Position numbers and translations under genes: made by a program
The notes under the pieces: generated by a model
The model's database searches: none
Told to the model about the DNA's origin: nothing
Seen by the model: the letters and a program-made list of their open reading frames with translations, nothing else
In this document: piece after piece, positions 1-5,576 of the stretch
Layout: every line of letters starts with the position of its first letter
How positions within the stretch are numbered: the first letter of the stretch is position 1
DNA from: Pseudomonadota bacterium
GTDB lineage: Bacteria; Pseudomonadota; Alphaproteobacteria; Rhizobiales; Xanthobacteraceae
Direction of reading: 5' to 3'
DNA length: 11,276 nt
NCBI GenBank assembly: GCA_021779635.1
Contig: JAJYAH010000158.1
Span: 1 to 11,276, forward strand

Positions 1-833
1 ACCTCCGATTGAAACGACAGAAACTCCTGCTCGAACGATCCCATCATCACCACCGGCCACTCGACCAGTCCCGCGACTTCGTCGAGCAGCGCCTGGTCTT
101 CGACCAACTCGAAACCTTGCGCGAATGCGAGTTGTCTGGCGTCGGTGACGATGACGTCCTTGCGTCGGTCAGGGTCGAGCACGACCTTGGCAGCGAGCAG
201 CTTCTCCTGATAGTCCTCGAAGCGGCGCACGTTGATGGCGGCCGGCGCCATGAAGCGGTGGCCGAACGTGGTCTGGCCGGCCTCGATGCCGTCGACCGAG
301 AACTTCACCACGTCAGGCTCTTCGGTCTCGAGCCCGAAGGTCGCGGTGATCGCATGCAGCGGGCGCACCCAGGACAGCGAACCGGTCTTGGCCGAGCGCG
401 CGCCCCAGCGCATCGATTTCGGCCAAGGAAAGGTGCGCACGATCACCGGCAGCATGTCGGCGAGCACGTCCAAGGTGGCGCGGCCGGGCTTCTCGATCAG
501 CGCGATGTAGAAATCGCCCTTCTTCGGATCGCGCTGGATTTTTGCCTGATCAAGCGAGGTCAGCCCGGTCGCCTTGAGAAATCCCTGGATCGCCGCATCC
601 GGGCCGCCGACGCGCGGGCCCCTGCGCTCTTCCTTGAGGTCGGATTGCCGCGCCGGAATGCCATGCACGGTCAGCGTCAGCCGGCGCGGCGTCGCGAACG
701 CCTTGGCGCCGTCATAGACCAGCCCCTCGGCAACCAGCCTGTCGGTGACCATGCGGCGCAGATCGTCCGCCGCCTTTGCCTGCATGCGGGCGGGAATTTC
801 CTCGGAGAAAAGTTCGAGCAGGAGATCGGGCAT
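1..833 (-). CDS. glyS: Glycyl-tRNA synthetase beta subunit, N-terminal part (partial)
   Basis: This is the beta subunit of the tetrameric (alpha2-beta2) glycyl-tRNA synthetase, which together with GlyQ attaches glycine to tRNA-Gly in the cytoplasm. The first 277 codons are visible; the family is usually about 700 residues, so the rest lies beyond the left edge. The frame is open throughout and opens with [17 protein letters not shown], the typical GlyS beginning. Further family landmarks follow: [10 protein letters not shown] near residue 45, a KSMRWG segment followed by WVRPLHAI near the middle, GHRFM, and [11 protein letters not shown] close to the window edge. The ATG at 833-831 shares one base with the TGA of the upstream DUF559 gene (TGATG), so translation may be coupled. 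I see no strong Shine-Dalgarno sequence before it. It is the last visible gene of the glyQ-CDGSH-DUF559-glyS run. Identification is from remembered resemblance to E. coli GlyS and is firm. Confidence 0.96.
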   Translation of the reverse strand, partial: MPDLLLELFSEEIPARMQAKAADDLRRMVTDRLVAEGLVYDGAKAFATPRRLTLTVHGIPARQSDLKEERRGPRVGGPDAAIQGFLKATGLTSLDQAKIQRDPKKGDFYIALIEKPGRATLDVLADMLPVIVRTFPWPKSMRWGARSAKTGSLSWVRPLHAITATFGLETEEPDVVKFSVDGIEAGQTTFGHRFMAPAAINVRRFEDYQEKLLAAKVVLDPDRRKDVIVTDARQLAFAQGFELVEDQALLDEVAGLVEWPVVMMGSFEQEFLSFQSE

Positions 834-1285
834 CAGTGGCGTTCTTTGCGGGAAAGGCGCGGCGCACGCTTCGCGCGCTGGCGCGGCTCCCCTCCCCCTT
901 GCGGGGAGGGGTCGGGGGTGGGGGGCAACGCGCGTTGAATCTCGCTCAGCACCCCTTCAAGATTTCCGATCACATCGTGATTCCAGAAACGTAAAACACG
1001 ATAGCCGGCGGCTTCAATTCGGTGCGTGCGTAGCGCATCGGACGCTTGCTGCCAATCGTGCTGCCCGCCGTCGAGTTCGATGACGAGCTTTGCCTTCCGG
1101 CTGGCGAAATCCACGATAAACGGACCGACAGGAGCCTGCCTGCGAAAATGCGACCCCATTAGTGCGATGTCATGGCGAAGCCTTTGCCAGAGTATGCGCT
1201 CGGCGTCGGTGGGCTCTGCGCGCATCTGACGCGCAAATTCTCGCTGGCGATCGACCATCGTTCGCGATTCAATCATATCCGTCAT
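833..1285 (-). CDS. DUF559 (Vsr-like) endonuclease-domain protein within the gly operon
   Basis: The 150-aa product is a DUF559 protein, a family with a fold related to the very-short-patch-repair (Vsr) endonucleases; its cellular role is not established. Family hallmarks from the chosen start are [12 protein letters not shown] (26-37), [14 protein letters not shown] (47-60, with D59), ELDGGQH (70-76) and [11 protein letters not shown] (95-105). The usual domain ends near residue 120. Residues 121-150 ([15 protein letters not shown], then a basic tail) are the translation of repeat copy 887-924 and its flank, so the tail is probably acquired. The frame is open up to an ATG at 1342, but that start would translate the other repeat copy ([13 protein letters not shown]) and has no ribosome site. 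I prefer ATG 1285; ATG 1276 and 1258 are also possible. The TGA overlaps the glyS ATG by one base. The gene lies between glyQ and glyS, flanked by perfect inverted repeats, which suggests insertion. Family is firm; start and activity are not. Confidence 0.88.
   Translation of the reverse strand: MTDMIESRTMVDRQREFARQMRAEPTDAERILWQRLRHDIALMGSHFRRQAPVGPFIVDFASRKAKLVIELDGGQHDWQQASDALRTHRIEAAGYRVLRFWNHDVIGNLEGVLSEIQRALPPTPDPSPQGGGEPRQRAKRAPRLSRKERH
887..924 (+). repeat. 38-bp GC-rich palindromic repeat, copy 1
   Basis: This 38-bp stretch begins CTCCCCTCCCCCTTGCGGGG and ends in G-runs. It is identical base for base to the reverse complement of 1296-1333. Each copy contains its own hairpin, with a C-rich arm and a G-rich arm around TTGC. 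Elements whose translations read [12 protein letters not shown] or [11 protein letters not shown] are, to my knowledge, common dispersed intergenic repeats in alphaproteobacteria. Here the element lies inside the 3' end of the DUF559 reading frame and encodes part of its C-terminal tail. Confidence 0.9.
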
Positions 1286-1295
1286 CGTCTGTGGA

Positions 1296-1333
1296 CCCCC
1301 ACCCCCGACCCCTCCCCGCAAGGGGGAGGGGAG
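1296..1333 (-). repeat. 38-bp GC-rich palindromic repeat, copy 2 (inverted)
   Basis: This is the second copy of the 38-bp element, in inverted orientation to 887-924 with no mismatch. The two copies bracket 371 bp that hold nearly all of the DUF559 domain. Beyond the 38 bp the flanks do not match each other on either side. The copy lies between the CDGSH stop codon (1357) and the preferred DUF559 start (1285), so it is untranslated in my annotation. Confidence 0.9.
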
Positions 1334-1356
1334 CAAGAGCATCGTCGCGTGTTGCG

Positions 1357-1611
1357 CTAGACGGACGTCGCCAATCTGTTATGCGAGCCGTCGCATAGCG
1401 GCATCGTCGCCGTGCGCTTGCAGGTGCAGAAGAACACTTTTTTGGTTTCCGGCGCGGTAAACTGCATCGGCGAAAATCCGGAGCCCTTGTGGCTGCCGTC
1501 GCAGAACGGCTGGCTGGCGGACTTGCCGCAGGCGCACCACCAGTAGTCCTTGCCCGCCTCCACCTCGACCGGGATCGGAGCCCTGCCACCTATTGCCGGC
1601 TGCTCGCTCAT
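1357..1611 (-). CDS. Tandem CDGSH iron-sulfur domain protein
   Basis: This 84-aa protein has two complete CDGSH zinc-finger-like motifs, each expected to bind one [2Fe-2S] cluster with three Cys and one His. The first is C26-x-C28 ... C37-D-G-S-H41 and the second C62-x-C64 ... C73-D-G-S-H77. Two motifs in one short soluble chain match the CISD3 (Miner2)-like class; there is no membrane anchor or signal peptide. CDGSH proteins are linked to iron-sulfur and redox handling, but the role of the bacterial ones is mostly unknown. The ATG at 1611 overlaps the glyQ stop by 4 bases (ATGA), so the two genes are almost certainly co-transcribed and translationally coupled. The stop is TAG at 1357. Family assignment is very secure; no function in glycine charging can be read from the sequence. 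Confidence 0.95.
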   Translation of the reverse strand: MSEQPAIGGRAPIPVEVEAGKDYWWCACGKSASQPFCDGSHKGSGFSPMQFTAPETKKVFFCTCKRTATMPLCDGSHNRLATSV

Positions 1612-2543
1612 GTCATTCCTCCAGCTTCGGTATGCACCCAGGCTTCGCCGCAGGCTTTTGCCAGGTCACGCACGCGCATGATGTAACTCTGCCGCTCGGT
1701 GACCGAGATCACGCCGCGCGCGTCGAGCAGATTGAAGGCGTGGCTGGCCTTGATGCACTGGTCATAGGCCGGCAGCGCCATCAGGTGCTCCTGGCGGTTG
1801 CTGCCGCTCTTCCAGCCCAGTTCGAGATATTTCCTGCAGGCCTGCTCGGCCATCTTGAACTGCTCGAACAGCATCGCGGTATCGGCATATTCGAAATTGT
1901 GCCGGGAATATTCCTGCTCGGCCTGCAGGAACACGTCGCCATAAGTGACCTTCTCGTCGCCATCGCGGCCGTTGAAGTTGAGATCCATGATGCGGTCGAC
2001 GCCCTGCAGGTAACAGGCGAGCCGCTCGAGTCCGTAAGTGAGTTCGCCTGAGACCGGCGCGCATTCGACGCCCGCGACCTGCTGGAAGTAGGTGAACTGC
2101 GACACTTCCATGCCGTCGCACCAGCATTCCCACCCCAGGCCCCACGCGCCGAGCGTCGGGCTTTCCCAGTCGTCCTCGACAAAGCGGATATCGTGCAGGC
2201 TTGAATCGATGCCGATGGCGGCGAGCGACTTCAGGTACAGTTCCTGAAGGTCCGGCGGCGACGGCTTGATGATCACCTGGAACTGGTAATAGTGCTGCAG
2301 CCGGTTGGGATTTTCGCCGTAACGGCCATCTTTCGGCCGGCGCGACGGCTGCACATAGGCGGCCTTCCACGACCTTGGCCCCAGCGCGCGCAACGTCGTG
2401 GCCGGATGAAACGTGCCCGCACCCATTTCCATGTCGTAGGGCTGCAGGATCACGCAGCCCTGATCGGCCCAGAACCGCTGCAGAGCCAGAATGAAGCCCT
2501 GGAACGAGCGTTCCGGGCGCATATGCGGAGGCAGGGCATCCAT
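1608..2543 (-). CDS. glyQ: Glycyl-tRNA synthetase alpha subunit
   Basis: This is the catalytic alpha subunit of bacterial alpha2-beta2 glycyl-tRNA synthetase, a class II enzyme that forms glycyl-adenylate from glycine and ATP. The 311-aa length fits the family (about 300). Visible signatures are [16 protein letters not shown] from residue 41, [20 protein letters not shown] from 63, [13 protein letters not shown] just after, a central [19 protein letters not shown], and [18 protein letters not shown] near the C-terminus. I chose ATG 2543 ([16 protein letters not shown]) because close relatives, as I recall them, begin this way. The frame is open upstream to an ATG at 2591, but that codon lies inside a dispersed repeat and its GGAG is only 3 bases away. 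Neither start has a strong Shine-Dalgarno sequence. It is the first gene of the gly operon; its TGA overlaps the CDGSH start by 4 bases. Confidence 0.96.
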   Translation of the reverse strand: MDALPPHMRPERSFQGFILALQRFWADQGCVILQPYDMEMGAGTFHPATTLRALGPRSWKAAYVQPSRRPKDGRYGENPNRLQHYYQFQVIIKPSPPDLQELYLKSLAAIGIDSSLHDIRFVEDDWESPTLGAWGLGWECWCDGMEVSQFTYFQQVAGVECAPVSGELTYGLERLACYLQGVDRIMDLNFNGRDGDEKVTYGDVFLQAEQEYSRHNFEYADTAMLFEQFKMAEQACRKYLELGWKSGSNRQEHLMALPAYDQCIKASHAFNLLDARGVISVTERQSYIMRVRDLAKACGEAWVHTEAGGMT

Positions 2544-2585
2544 TGTCAGGTCAGGTCTTCGTTCGGGGGCTCTATCTTCTTGTTC

Positions 2586-2659
2586 GAGCATGATCTCCGC
2601 GCAAACGCTTCGCGTTTATCGCGAAGGAAAACCGGTACGCACTTTTCCGGATCATGCTC
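2586..2659. repeat. Palindromic dispersed repeat (GAGCATGAT ... ATCATGCTC)
   Basis: The element is bounded by a perfect 9-bp inverted repeat, GAGCATGAT (2586-2594) and ATCATGCTC (2651-2659). Inside are a hairpin with arms AAACGC (2603-2608) and GCGTTT (2612-2617), and GGAAAACCGG and CTTTTCCGG segments. As I recall, elements of this type (GAGCATGAT, GGAAAACCGG, TTTTCCGGATCATGCTC) are scattered through Bradyrhizobium and other Rhizobiales genomes. It lies in the 5' leader of glyQ and covers a possible upstream start codon at 2591. Confidence 0.8.
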
Positions 2660-2778
2660 CAGCGCGCGGGACCGTATCGGCGGGGGAACCGATAATCAAG
2701 GCGATGTCCGGAAAGATCGGCGCCGGAGTTCGTGATCCGCCGCGATTGGATCGTGACTGGCGAAAATCGTGCCGCCCT

Positions 2779-2806
2779 ATAATACGAGCGTATTCCAAGC
2801 CTCCAA
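2779..2806 (-). promoter_or_regulatory. Weak sigma-70-like promoter candidate for the glyQ operon
   Basis: On the minus strand TTGGAG (2806-2801) and TATTAT (2784-2779) are separated by 16 bases, a plausible -35/-10 pair. Transcription from here would give a leader of over 200 bases that includes the 2586-2659 repeat before glyQ. Neither box is a full consensus and no experimental support is available, so this is only a candidate. Confidence 0.22.
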
Positions 2807-2850
2807 GCTTGCTCGCCGGTTCGCAAGGGTAGTGCCCCCGCCCCGAGGCC

Positions 2851-2880
2851 GGCGAAGTCTTTTTGGAAGACCAATTCGCC
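2851..2880. other. Nested stem-loop
   Basis: GGCGAA (2851-2856) pairs with TTCGCC (2875-2880), enclosing a second hairpin with arms GTCTT (2857-2861) and AAGAC (2867-2871) around TTTGG. The two stems stack with only a CAA bulge. The structure is clear from the sequence, but I know of no role for it; it could be part of another dispersed repeat. Confidence 0.45.
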
Positions 2881-2931
2881 TGAGAGGCTGACTCAAAAAT
2901 CGGCCAGTGAAACAGGCCTTTCCGACAAAGC

Positions 2932-3000
2932 TCGTCATGCCCGGGCATAGGCGGGCGGAAGCGATGCCGTCCTTCGGACGGCTATGCCCGGGCATGACGA
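2932..3000. repeat. Palindromic intergenic repeat with ATGCCCGGGCAT cores
   Basis: The element has perfect 19-bp inverted arms, 2932-2950 and 2982-3000. Each arm contains the 12-bp palindrome ATGCCCGGGCAT. The centre holds a further hairpin with arms CCGTCC (2967-2972) and GGACGG (2976-2981). CGTCATGCCCGGGCAT elements are, as far as I recall, frequent intergenic repeats in Bradyrhizobium-type genomes. Folded as RNA or single-stranded DNA it would form a strong cruciform-like structure. Confidence 0.85.
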
Positions 3001-3033
3001 AAAGAGAATCGTTTTCAAGAGGTTAGAAAGAGC

Positions 3034-3058
3034 CCGAAAATGCTGAACACATTTTCGG
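3034..3058 (-). terminator. Hairpin after the 70-aa membrane-protein gene, possible terminator
   Basis: CCGAAAAT (3034-3041) and ATTTTCGG (3051-3058) form a perfect 8-bp stem with a 9-base loop, 12 bases downstream of the stop codon at 3071. The transcript after the stem reads GCTCTTTCT, only weakly U-rich, so termination here is plausible but not certain. Confidence 0.38.
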
Positions 3059-3070
3059 TCAGGCTTGGGT

Positions 3071-3283
3071 TCAGCCGGGCCGGTAAGCGCCGGTGTTGGG
3101 ATCCCGCCGCAGCGTCCGGATCTCGCTCGATCGGGTCATTTCGGCGACGCGCGACCGGCGCGCCTCTTCCAGTTCCCTGTTGACCCTCACGGCTGTCCGG
3201 TAAGCCCAGCGGATCACGGCCAACCCTCCCAGGGCACCCGCGAATGCGATCAGCGGCGGCATCGGTCGATCCTTGTCGTTCAT
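3071..3283 (-). CDS. Small conserved-type single-span membrane protein, function unknown
   Basis: The 70-aa product has one hydrophobic stretch at about residues 9-27 (PPLIAFAGALGGLAVIRWAY) followed by a charged segment rich in Arg and Glu (NRELEEARRSRVAEM) that could be helical, and a C-terminal DPNTGAYRPG. This suggests an inner-membrane protein with a cytoplasmic tail. A Shine-Dalgarno AGGGGG (3297-3292) stands 8 bases before ATG 3283, which supports the start. The gene lies 88 bases downstream of the S49 peptidase gene on the same strand and may share its transcript. I do not recognise a named family; the good ribosome site and alphaproteobacterial codon pattern argue that it is real. Confidence 0.75.
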   Translation of the reverse strand: MNDKDRPMPPLIAFAGALGGLAVIRWAYRTAVRVNRELEEARRSRVAEMTRSSEIRTLRRDPNTGAYRPG

Positions 3284-3371
3284 TCGTCACGCCCCCTGCT
3301 TACATTGTCGCGCAAGCCGGGCCGGCCCGCAATCGCTTTATCCGGGACGAAATGGCGCGGCCGCCCCTCCC

Positions 3372-4292
3372 TCAGAACCCGAATTTGGCCCAAATTGCCC
3401 GGGTCTCCAGCGCCGAAATCAGCTCGTCCGGCAGGCCCCCGATAGGGTCCAGCTGGCCCAGCGCCGAGGCCCCGGCGGATTTGCGCCCGAGCAGGCTCGA
3501 CAGCATCCCCGCCGCCGGTGCAATCACCGGCGTCTTCACCTTGTCGCCATAGCGGGCGCGCAAGGTCGAGCGCAGGTCGCCGATCGCATCCGCAAGGCCA
3601 AGCGAAACCGACGTCTCTCCCGCCCAATACTCGCCGGTGAACAGCACGTCGTCGGCACCCTTGAGCCGGCCGCCCCGGCTCTGTTTCACCAACGCGATGA
3701 AGATTGCGTGGATCTCGCCCTGCAGCGCCTTGACGCGCGCCACGTCATCCGGATTTTCCGGCTTGAACGGATCGAGCATCGCCTTGTGCGCGCCGGCCGT
3801 ATACAGCCGCCGCTCGACGCCGATCTTCTTGATCAATTCCTGAAATCCGAACGACCCGCCGACGACGCCGATCGAGCCCAGGATCGACGACGGATCGCAG
3901 AAGATCTCATCGCCCGCGCAGGCGAGCATGTAGCCGCCGGATGCGGCGACATCCTCGACGAACACCAGCACCGGCAATTTCTTTTCCGCGGCGAGTTGCC
4001 GGATCCGCAAATAGATCTGGCGCGATTGCACCGGCGAGCCGCCGGGCGAATTGATCACCAGCGCCACCGCCTTGGCATTCCTGGTGGCGAAAGCGCGCTC
4101 GAGCGTGCGGGCGATGCCGGCCAGCGACATGCCGGGCCGCAGCGGCGTCACCGCCCCGATCATGCCGGACAGCCGGACCACAGGGACGATGGCGGTTCCA
4201 CGCCGCAGGCGTGCCGGAAGGAATTCCTTCAACCTGTCGATCAGACTGTCGATCAGTCCCAGCCATCCGCGATCGCCCGTTTGTTCCGTCAT
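3372..4292 (-). CDS. S49 family (SppA/SohB-type) serine peptidase
   Basis: This 306-aa protein is an S49 peptidase, which uses a Ser-Lys dyad; relatives degrade cleaved signal peptides and other membrane-associated peptides. The fold signatures are VINSPGGSPVQSRQIY (79-94), VEDVAASGGYMLACAGDEI (112-130), where S118 is the expected nucleophile, SILGSIGVVGG (136-146), and AGAHKAMLDPFKPE (166-179), where K170 is the expected general base. The Ser-Lys spacing of 52 matches, as I recall, Bacillus SppA. It is the single-domain form (about 300 aa), not the duplicated 600-aa E. coli SppA. I see no signal peptide or membrane segment at the N-terminus, so it may be cytoplasmic or peripherally attached. 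The start is ATG 4292 with GAGGT at 4303-4299, 6 bases upstream. The 70-aa membrane protein follows. The gene is divergent from the 31-aa ORF at 4434. Confidence 0.93.
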   Translation of the reverse strand: MTEQTGDRGWLGLIDSLIDRLKEFLPARLRRGTAIVPVVRLSGMIGAVTPLRPGMSLAGIARTLERAFATRNAKAVALVINSPGGSPVQSRQIYLRIRQLAAEKKLPVLVFVEDVAASGGYMLACAGDEIFCDPSSILGSIGVVGGSFGFQELIKKIGVERRLYTAGAHKAMLDPFKPENPDDVARVKALQGEIHAIFIALVKQSRGGRLKGADDVLFTGEYWAGETSVSLGLADAIGDLRSTLRARYGDKVKTPVIAPAAGMLSSLLGRKSAGASALGQLDPIGGLPDELISALETRAIWAKFGF

Positions 4293-4345
4293 GCCGTTAC
4301 CTCGAATTTAACCATTCCTTATCACCCGCCTGTCATTGAACCGAT

Positions 4346-4371
4346 GGAACGCCTTTTGCATTGCCGTCTTT
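4346..4371 (+). promoter_or_regulatory. EcfG (general stress) sigma-factor promoter candidate
   Basis: GGAAC at 4346-4350 is followed 17 bases later by CTTT (4368-4371). This fits the alphaproteobacterial EcfG/RpoE2-type pattern (GGAAC, 16-19 bases, cGTT or TT) apart from one base in the second box. It points towards the 31-aa ORF at 4434. With such short boxes a chance match is possible. Confidence 0.4.
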
Positions 4372-4405
4372 GACTTCAAAGTCGTTGACTTCAAAGTCGT
4401 TGACT
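4371..4405 (+). repeat. 15-bp tandem direct repeat (2.3 copies)
   Basis: The unit TGACTTCAAAGTCGT occurs twice without a mismatch (4371-4385 and 4386-4400) and a third copy begins (TGACT, 4401-4405). Each unit holds an inverted pair GACTT/AAGTC, and TTGACT recurs at 15-bp spacing. It lies in the upstream region or leader of the 31-aa ORF and between it and the divergent peptidase gene. Confidence 0.85.
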
Positions 4406-4433
4406 GGGCCGTAACGGCGCAGCGGAGAACGAA

Positions 4434-4529
4434 ATGAAAATCTATCTGCTGATGATGCTGATCGGTACACTTTTAACCGCGGTTCACTTCACTTCGACGC
4501 CAGAACAACGCTCCAAGACGCTTCCTTGA
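4434..4529 (+). CDS. 31-aa membrane microprotein candidate
   Basis: An ATG at 4434 opens a 31-codon frame ending in TGA at 4529. It encodes a hydrophobic segment (residues 3-19, IYLLMMLIGTLLTAVHF) and a short polar tail (TSTPEQRSKTLP), so it would be a small single-pass membrane protein. GGAGA at 4424-4428 lies 6 bases before the ATG (counting from GGAG), which is near-ideal spacing. An EcfG-type promoter match and a 15-bp tandem repeat lie upstream. It is divergent from the S49 peptidase gene and convergent with the methyltransferase gene, with 39 bases between the stops. I do not recognise a family. The ribosome site, hydrophobic pattern and clean boundaries favour a real gene, but a short frame can arise by chance. 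Confidence 0.6.
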   Translation: MKIYLLMMLIGTLLTAVHFTSTPEQRSKTLP

Positions 4530-4568
4530 TATCCGCTCCTGCTCCACCGTTGAGCAACTGAGCCGCAT

Positions 4569-5336
4569 TCAGGGTATCGCCAGGGGCAATACCCCCTTCC
4601 CGGCCAGCACGTCCTGTATCTGTTTATTGGGCACCGACGACTGATCATTGAGCATCAGCGCGGCATGCATCCGTGCGGGCGCCTTTCCGCCCTTGCGCGC
4701 GCGAACCAGCAACCTGATCGCCGGCGTTGCCGCGTCACCGTGAACCGGCAGGATGTCGAGGCTGCCAAAGCCGCGATCGAGTGCCGCCAGCACCTCCGCA
4801 AGACCGTCGGCGCGCCAGATCAAGGTGAGGACGCCGCCGGATTTCAGGATTCGGCGGCCTGCGTGAATCCAGCTTTCCAGCGTCGCGGAGGTTGCGACAT
4901 GCGCGATCTTTCGCGCCTTGTCCGGCGAGGCGCGGTGCCGCGCCGGATCGTTGAACGGCGGGTTCATCAGTACGACATCGACGCTGTCGGGGGACAGGCC
5001 GGCGGCGGCAAACGCGTCGGCGGCAGACGTCACATCGAGCACGACGACATCAGCGGCAATCGCATTCGCGGCGGCGTTGCCGCGCGCGAGCCCCGCCAGC
5101 ACGGAATCGATTTCGACCAGAACGAGTTCGATTCCGGCCACGCGTTTGGCGACTGCGAGGCCGGCGGCCCCGACACCCGCGCCGAAATCAACCACGCGAT
5201 CGCCCGAACGGGCCAAGGTCGCCGCGGCGAGCAGCATGGCGTCATGGCCGGCGCGATGGCCCGATCTCGGCTGCCGCAGACGCAATTGGCCGCCGAGAAA
5301 TGCATCCTCGGTGAACTCGCCCCAAGATTCACTCAT
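4569..5336 (-). CDS. TrmN6/YfiC-type adenine-N6 methyltransferase
   Basis: This is a class I SAM-dependent methyltransferase of the YfiC/TrmN6 group; the E. coli member methylates N6 of A37 in tRNA1-Val. The SAM-binding motif I is VVDFGAGVGAAGL (48-60), an acidic E/D pair ends the next strand (LVEID), and the catalytic NPPF is at 125-128, preceded by VDVVLM. The N-terminal FLGGQLRLRQPRSGHRAGHD is also typical of the group. The length, 255 aa, is close to E. coli TrmN6. I chose ATG 5336, which has a GAGG 3 bases upstream; a TTG at 5345 overlapping the DUF2007 stop is the alternative. The gene follows the DUF2007 gene at 5 bases and is surely in the same transcript. The substrate (tRNA or another nucleic acid) is inferred from the family; the NPPF motif fits exocyclic amino-group methylation. 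Confidence 0.87.
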   Translation of the reverse strand: MSESWGEFTEDAFLGGQLRLRQPRSGHRAGHDAMLLAAATLARSGDRVVDFGAGVGAAGLAVAKRVAGIELVLVEIDSVLAGLARGNAAANAIAADVVVLDVTSAADAFAAAGLSPDSVDVVLMNPPFNDPARHRASPDKARKIAHVATSATLESWIHAGRRILKSGGVLTLIWRADGLAEVLAALDRGFGSLDILPVHGDAATPAIRLLVRARKGGKAPARMHAALMLNDQSSVPNKQIQDVLAGKGVLPLAIP

Positions 5337-5341
5337 CGGCC

Positions 5342-5569
5342 TCAATCATCGGCCCGCAGTTCGTGAGACAGCCCGGCATCGCTGAGAATCTGGCGGGCCT
5401 CGCGATTATCGTCGTCATGGACCAGAATCCGGCGCGGCAGGACCCCGAGGGAACCTTCGATAATGCTCATGTTCTGATCCAGCACCAGGTGGTGAATATT
5501 GGCGCCATCGAGCAGCGCGCCGATCGCCGAAACCAGCACGATATCGTTGGTCCGAACCAATTCCCGCAA
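5342..5569 (-). CDS. DUF2007 family protein (TTG start)
   Basis: This 75-aa protein belongs to DUF2007, small proteins annotated as putative signal-transducing proteins, without an established function. It reads RELVRTNDIVLVSAIGALL, an internal LDQNMSIIEGSLGVLPRRIL, then VHDDDNREARQIL. The EGSLG..PRR..V..DD pattern is the family core. The frame is open to an ATG at 5617, but that version adds 16 residues without family resemblance. I place the start at TTG 5569 because AAAGGAGA (5584-5577) lies 7 bases before it and the family begins with M-R-E-L. It is the first gene of a two-gene operon with the methyltransferase, which starts 5 bases after its stop. It is divergent from the polyprenyl synthase gene across 127 bp. 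A link between DUF2007 and the methyltransferase is suggested only by gene order. Confidence 0.87.
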   Translation of the reverse strand: MRELVRTNDIVLVSAIGALLDGANIHHLVLDQNMSIIEGSLGVLPRRILVHDDDNREARQILSDAGLSHELRADD

Positions 5570-5576
5570 TTGAGGT

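Larger units (their letters stand above)
2544..3070. other. Repeat-rich intergenic region without a credible gene
   Basis: This 527-bp stretch lies between the 3' end of the 70-aa membrane-protein gene and the start of glyQ. Short frames occur on both strands, but they run through the palindromic repeats, lack ribosome sites and resemble no family I know. The region holds a 74-bp repeat (2586-2659), a nested stem-loop (2851-2880), a 69-bp palindromic repeat (2932-3000), a weak promoter candidate for glyQ and a hairpin after the upstream gene. Confidence 0.75.

Noticed and set aside
9..938. A 309-codon open frame on the plus strand at the left edge
   Set aside because: It is antisense to glyS, runs through the 38-bp repeat and has an unusual His/Arg-rich composition. 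The minus strand gives unmistakable GlyS sequence.
887..1333. Possible insertion sequence or CRISPR-like array because of the flanking repeats
   Set aside because: There is no transposase, no target-site duplication that I can see and only two copies in inverted orientation, so neither label fits; the repeat-flanked DUF559 unit is reported as a finding instead.
2749..2784. Plus-strand TATAAT (2778-2783) with TGACTG 18 bases upstream
   Set aside because: A good -10 box by sequence, but no plus-strand gene follows within 1.6 kb, so I did not list it as a promoter.
2652..2948. A 98-codon minus-strand frame upstream of glyQ starting MPGHDE
   Set aside because: Its beginning is the translation of the palindromic repeat at 2932-3000, it has no ribosome site and the rest resembles no family I know.
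4306..4336. ATGACA (4336-4331) with TTAAAT (4311-4306) as a promoter for the S49 peptidase gene
   Set aside because: Spacing is 19 bases and the implied start of transcription falls inside the Shine-Dalgarno sequence, so it could not give a normal message.
3273..4373. A 366-codon open frame on the plus strand opposite the S49 peptidase gene
   Set aside because: Antisense shadow; the opposite strand has the full S49 Ser-Lys signature and a good ribosome site.
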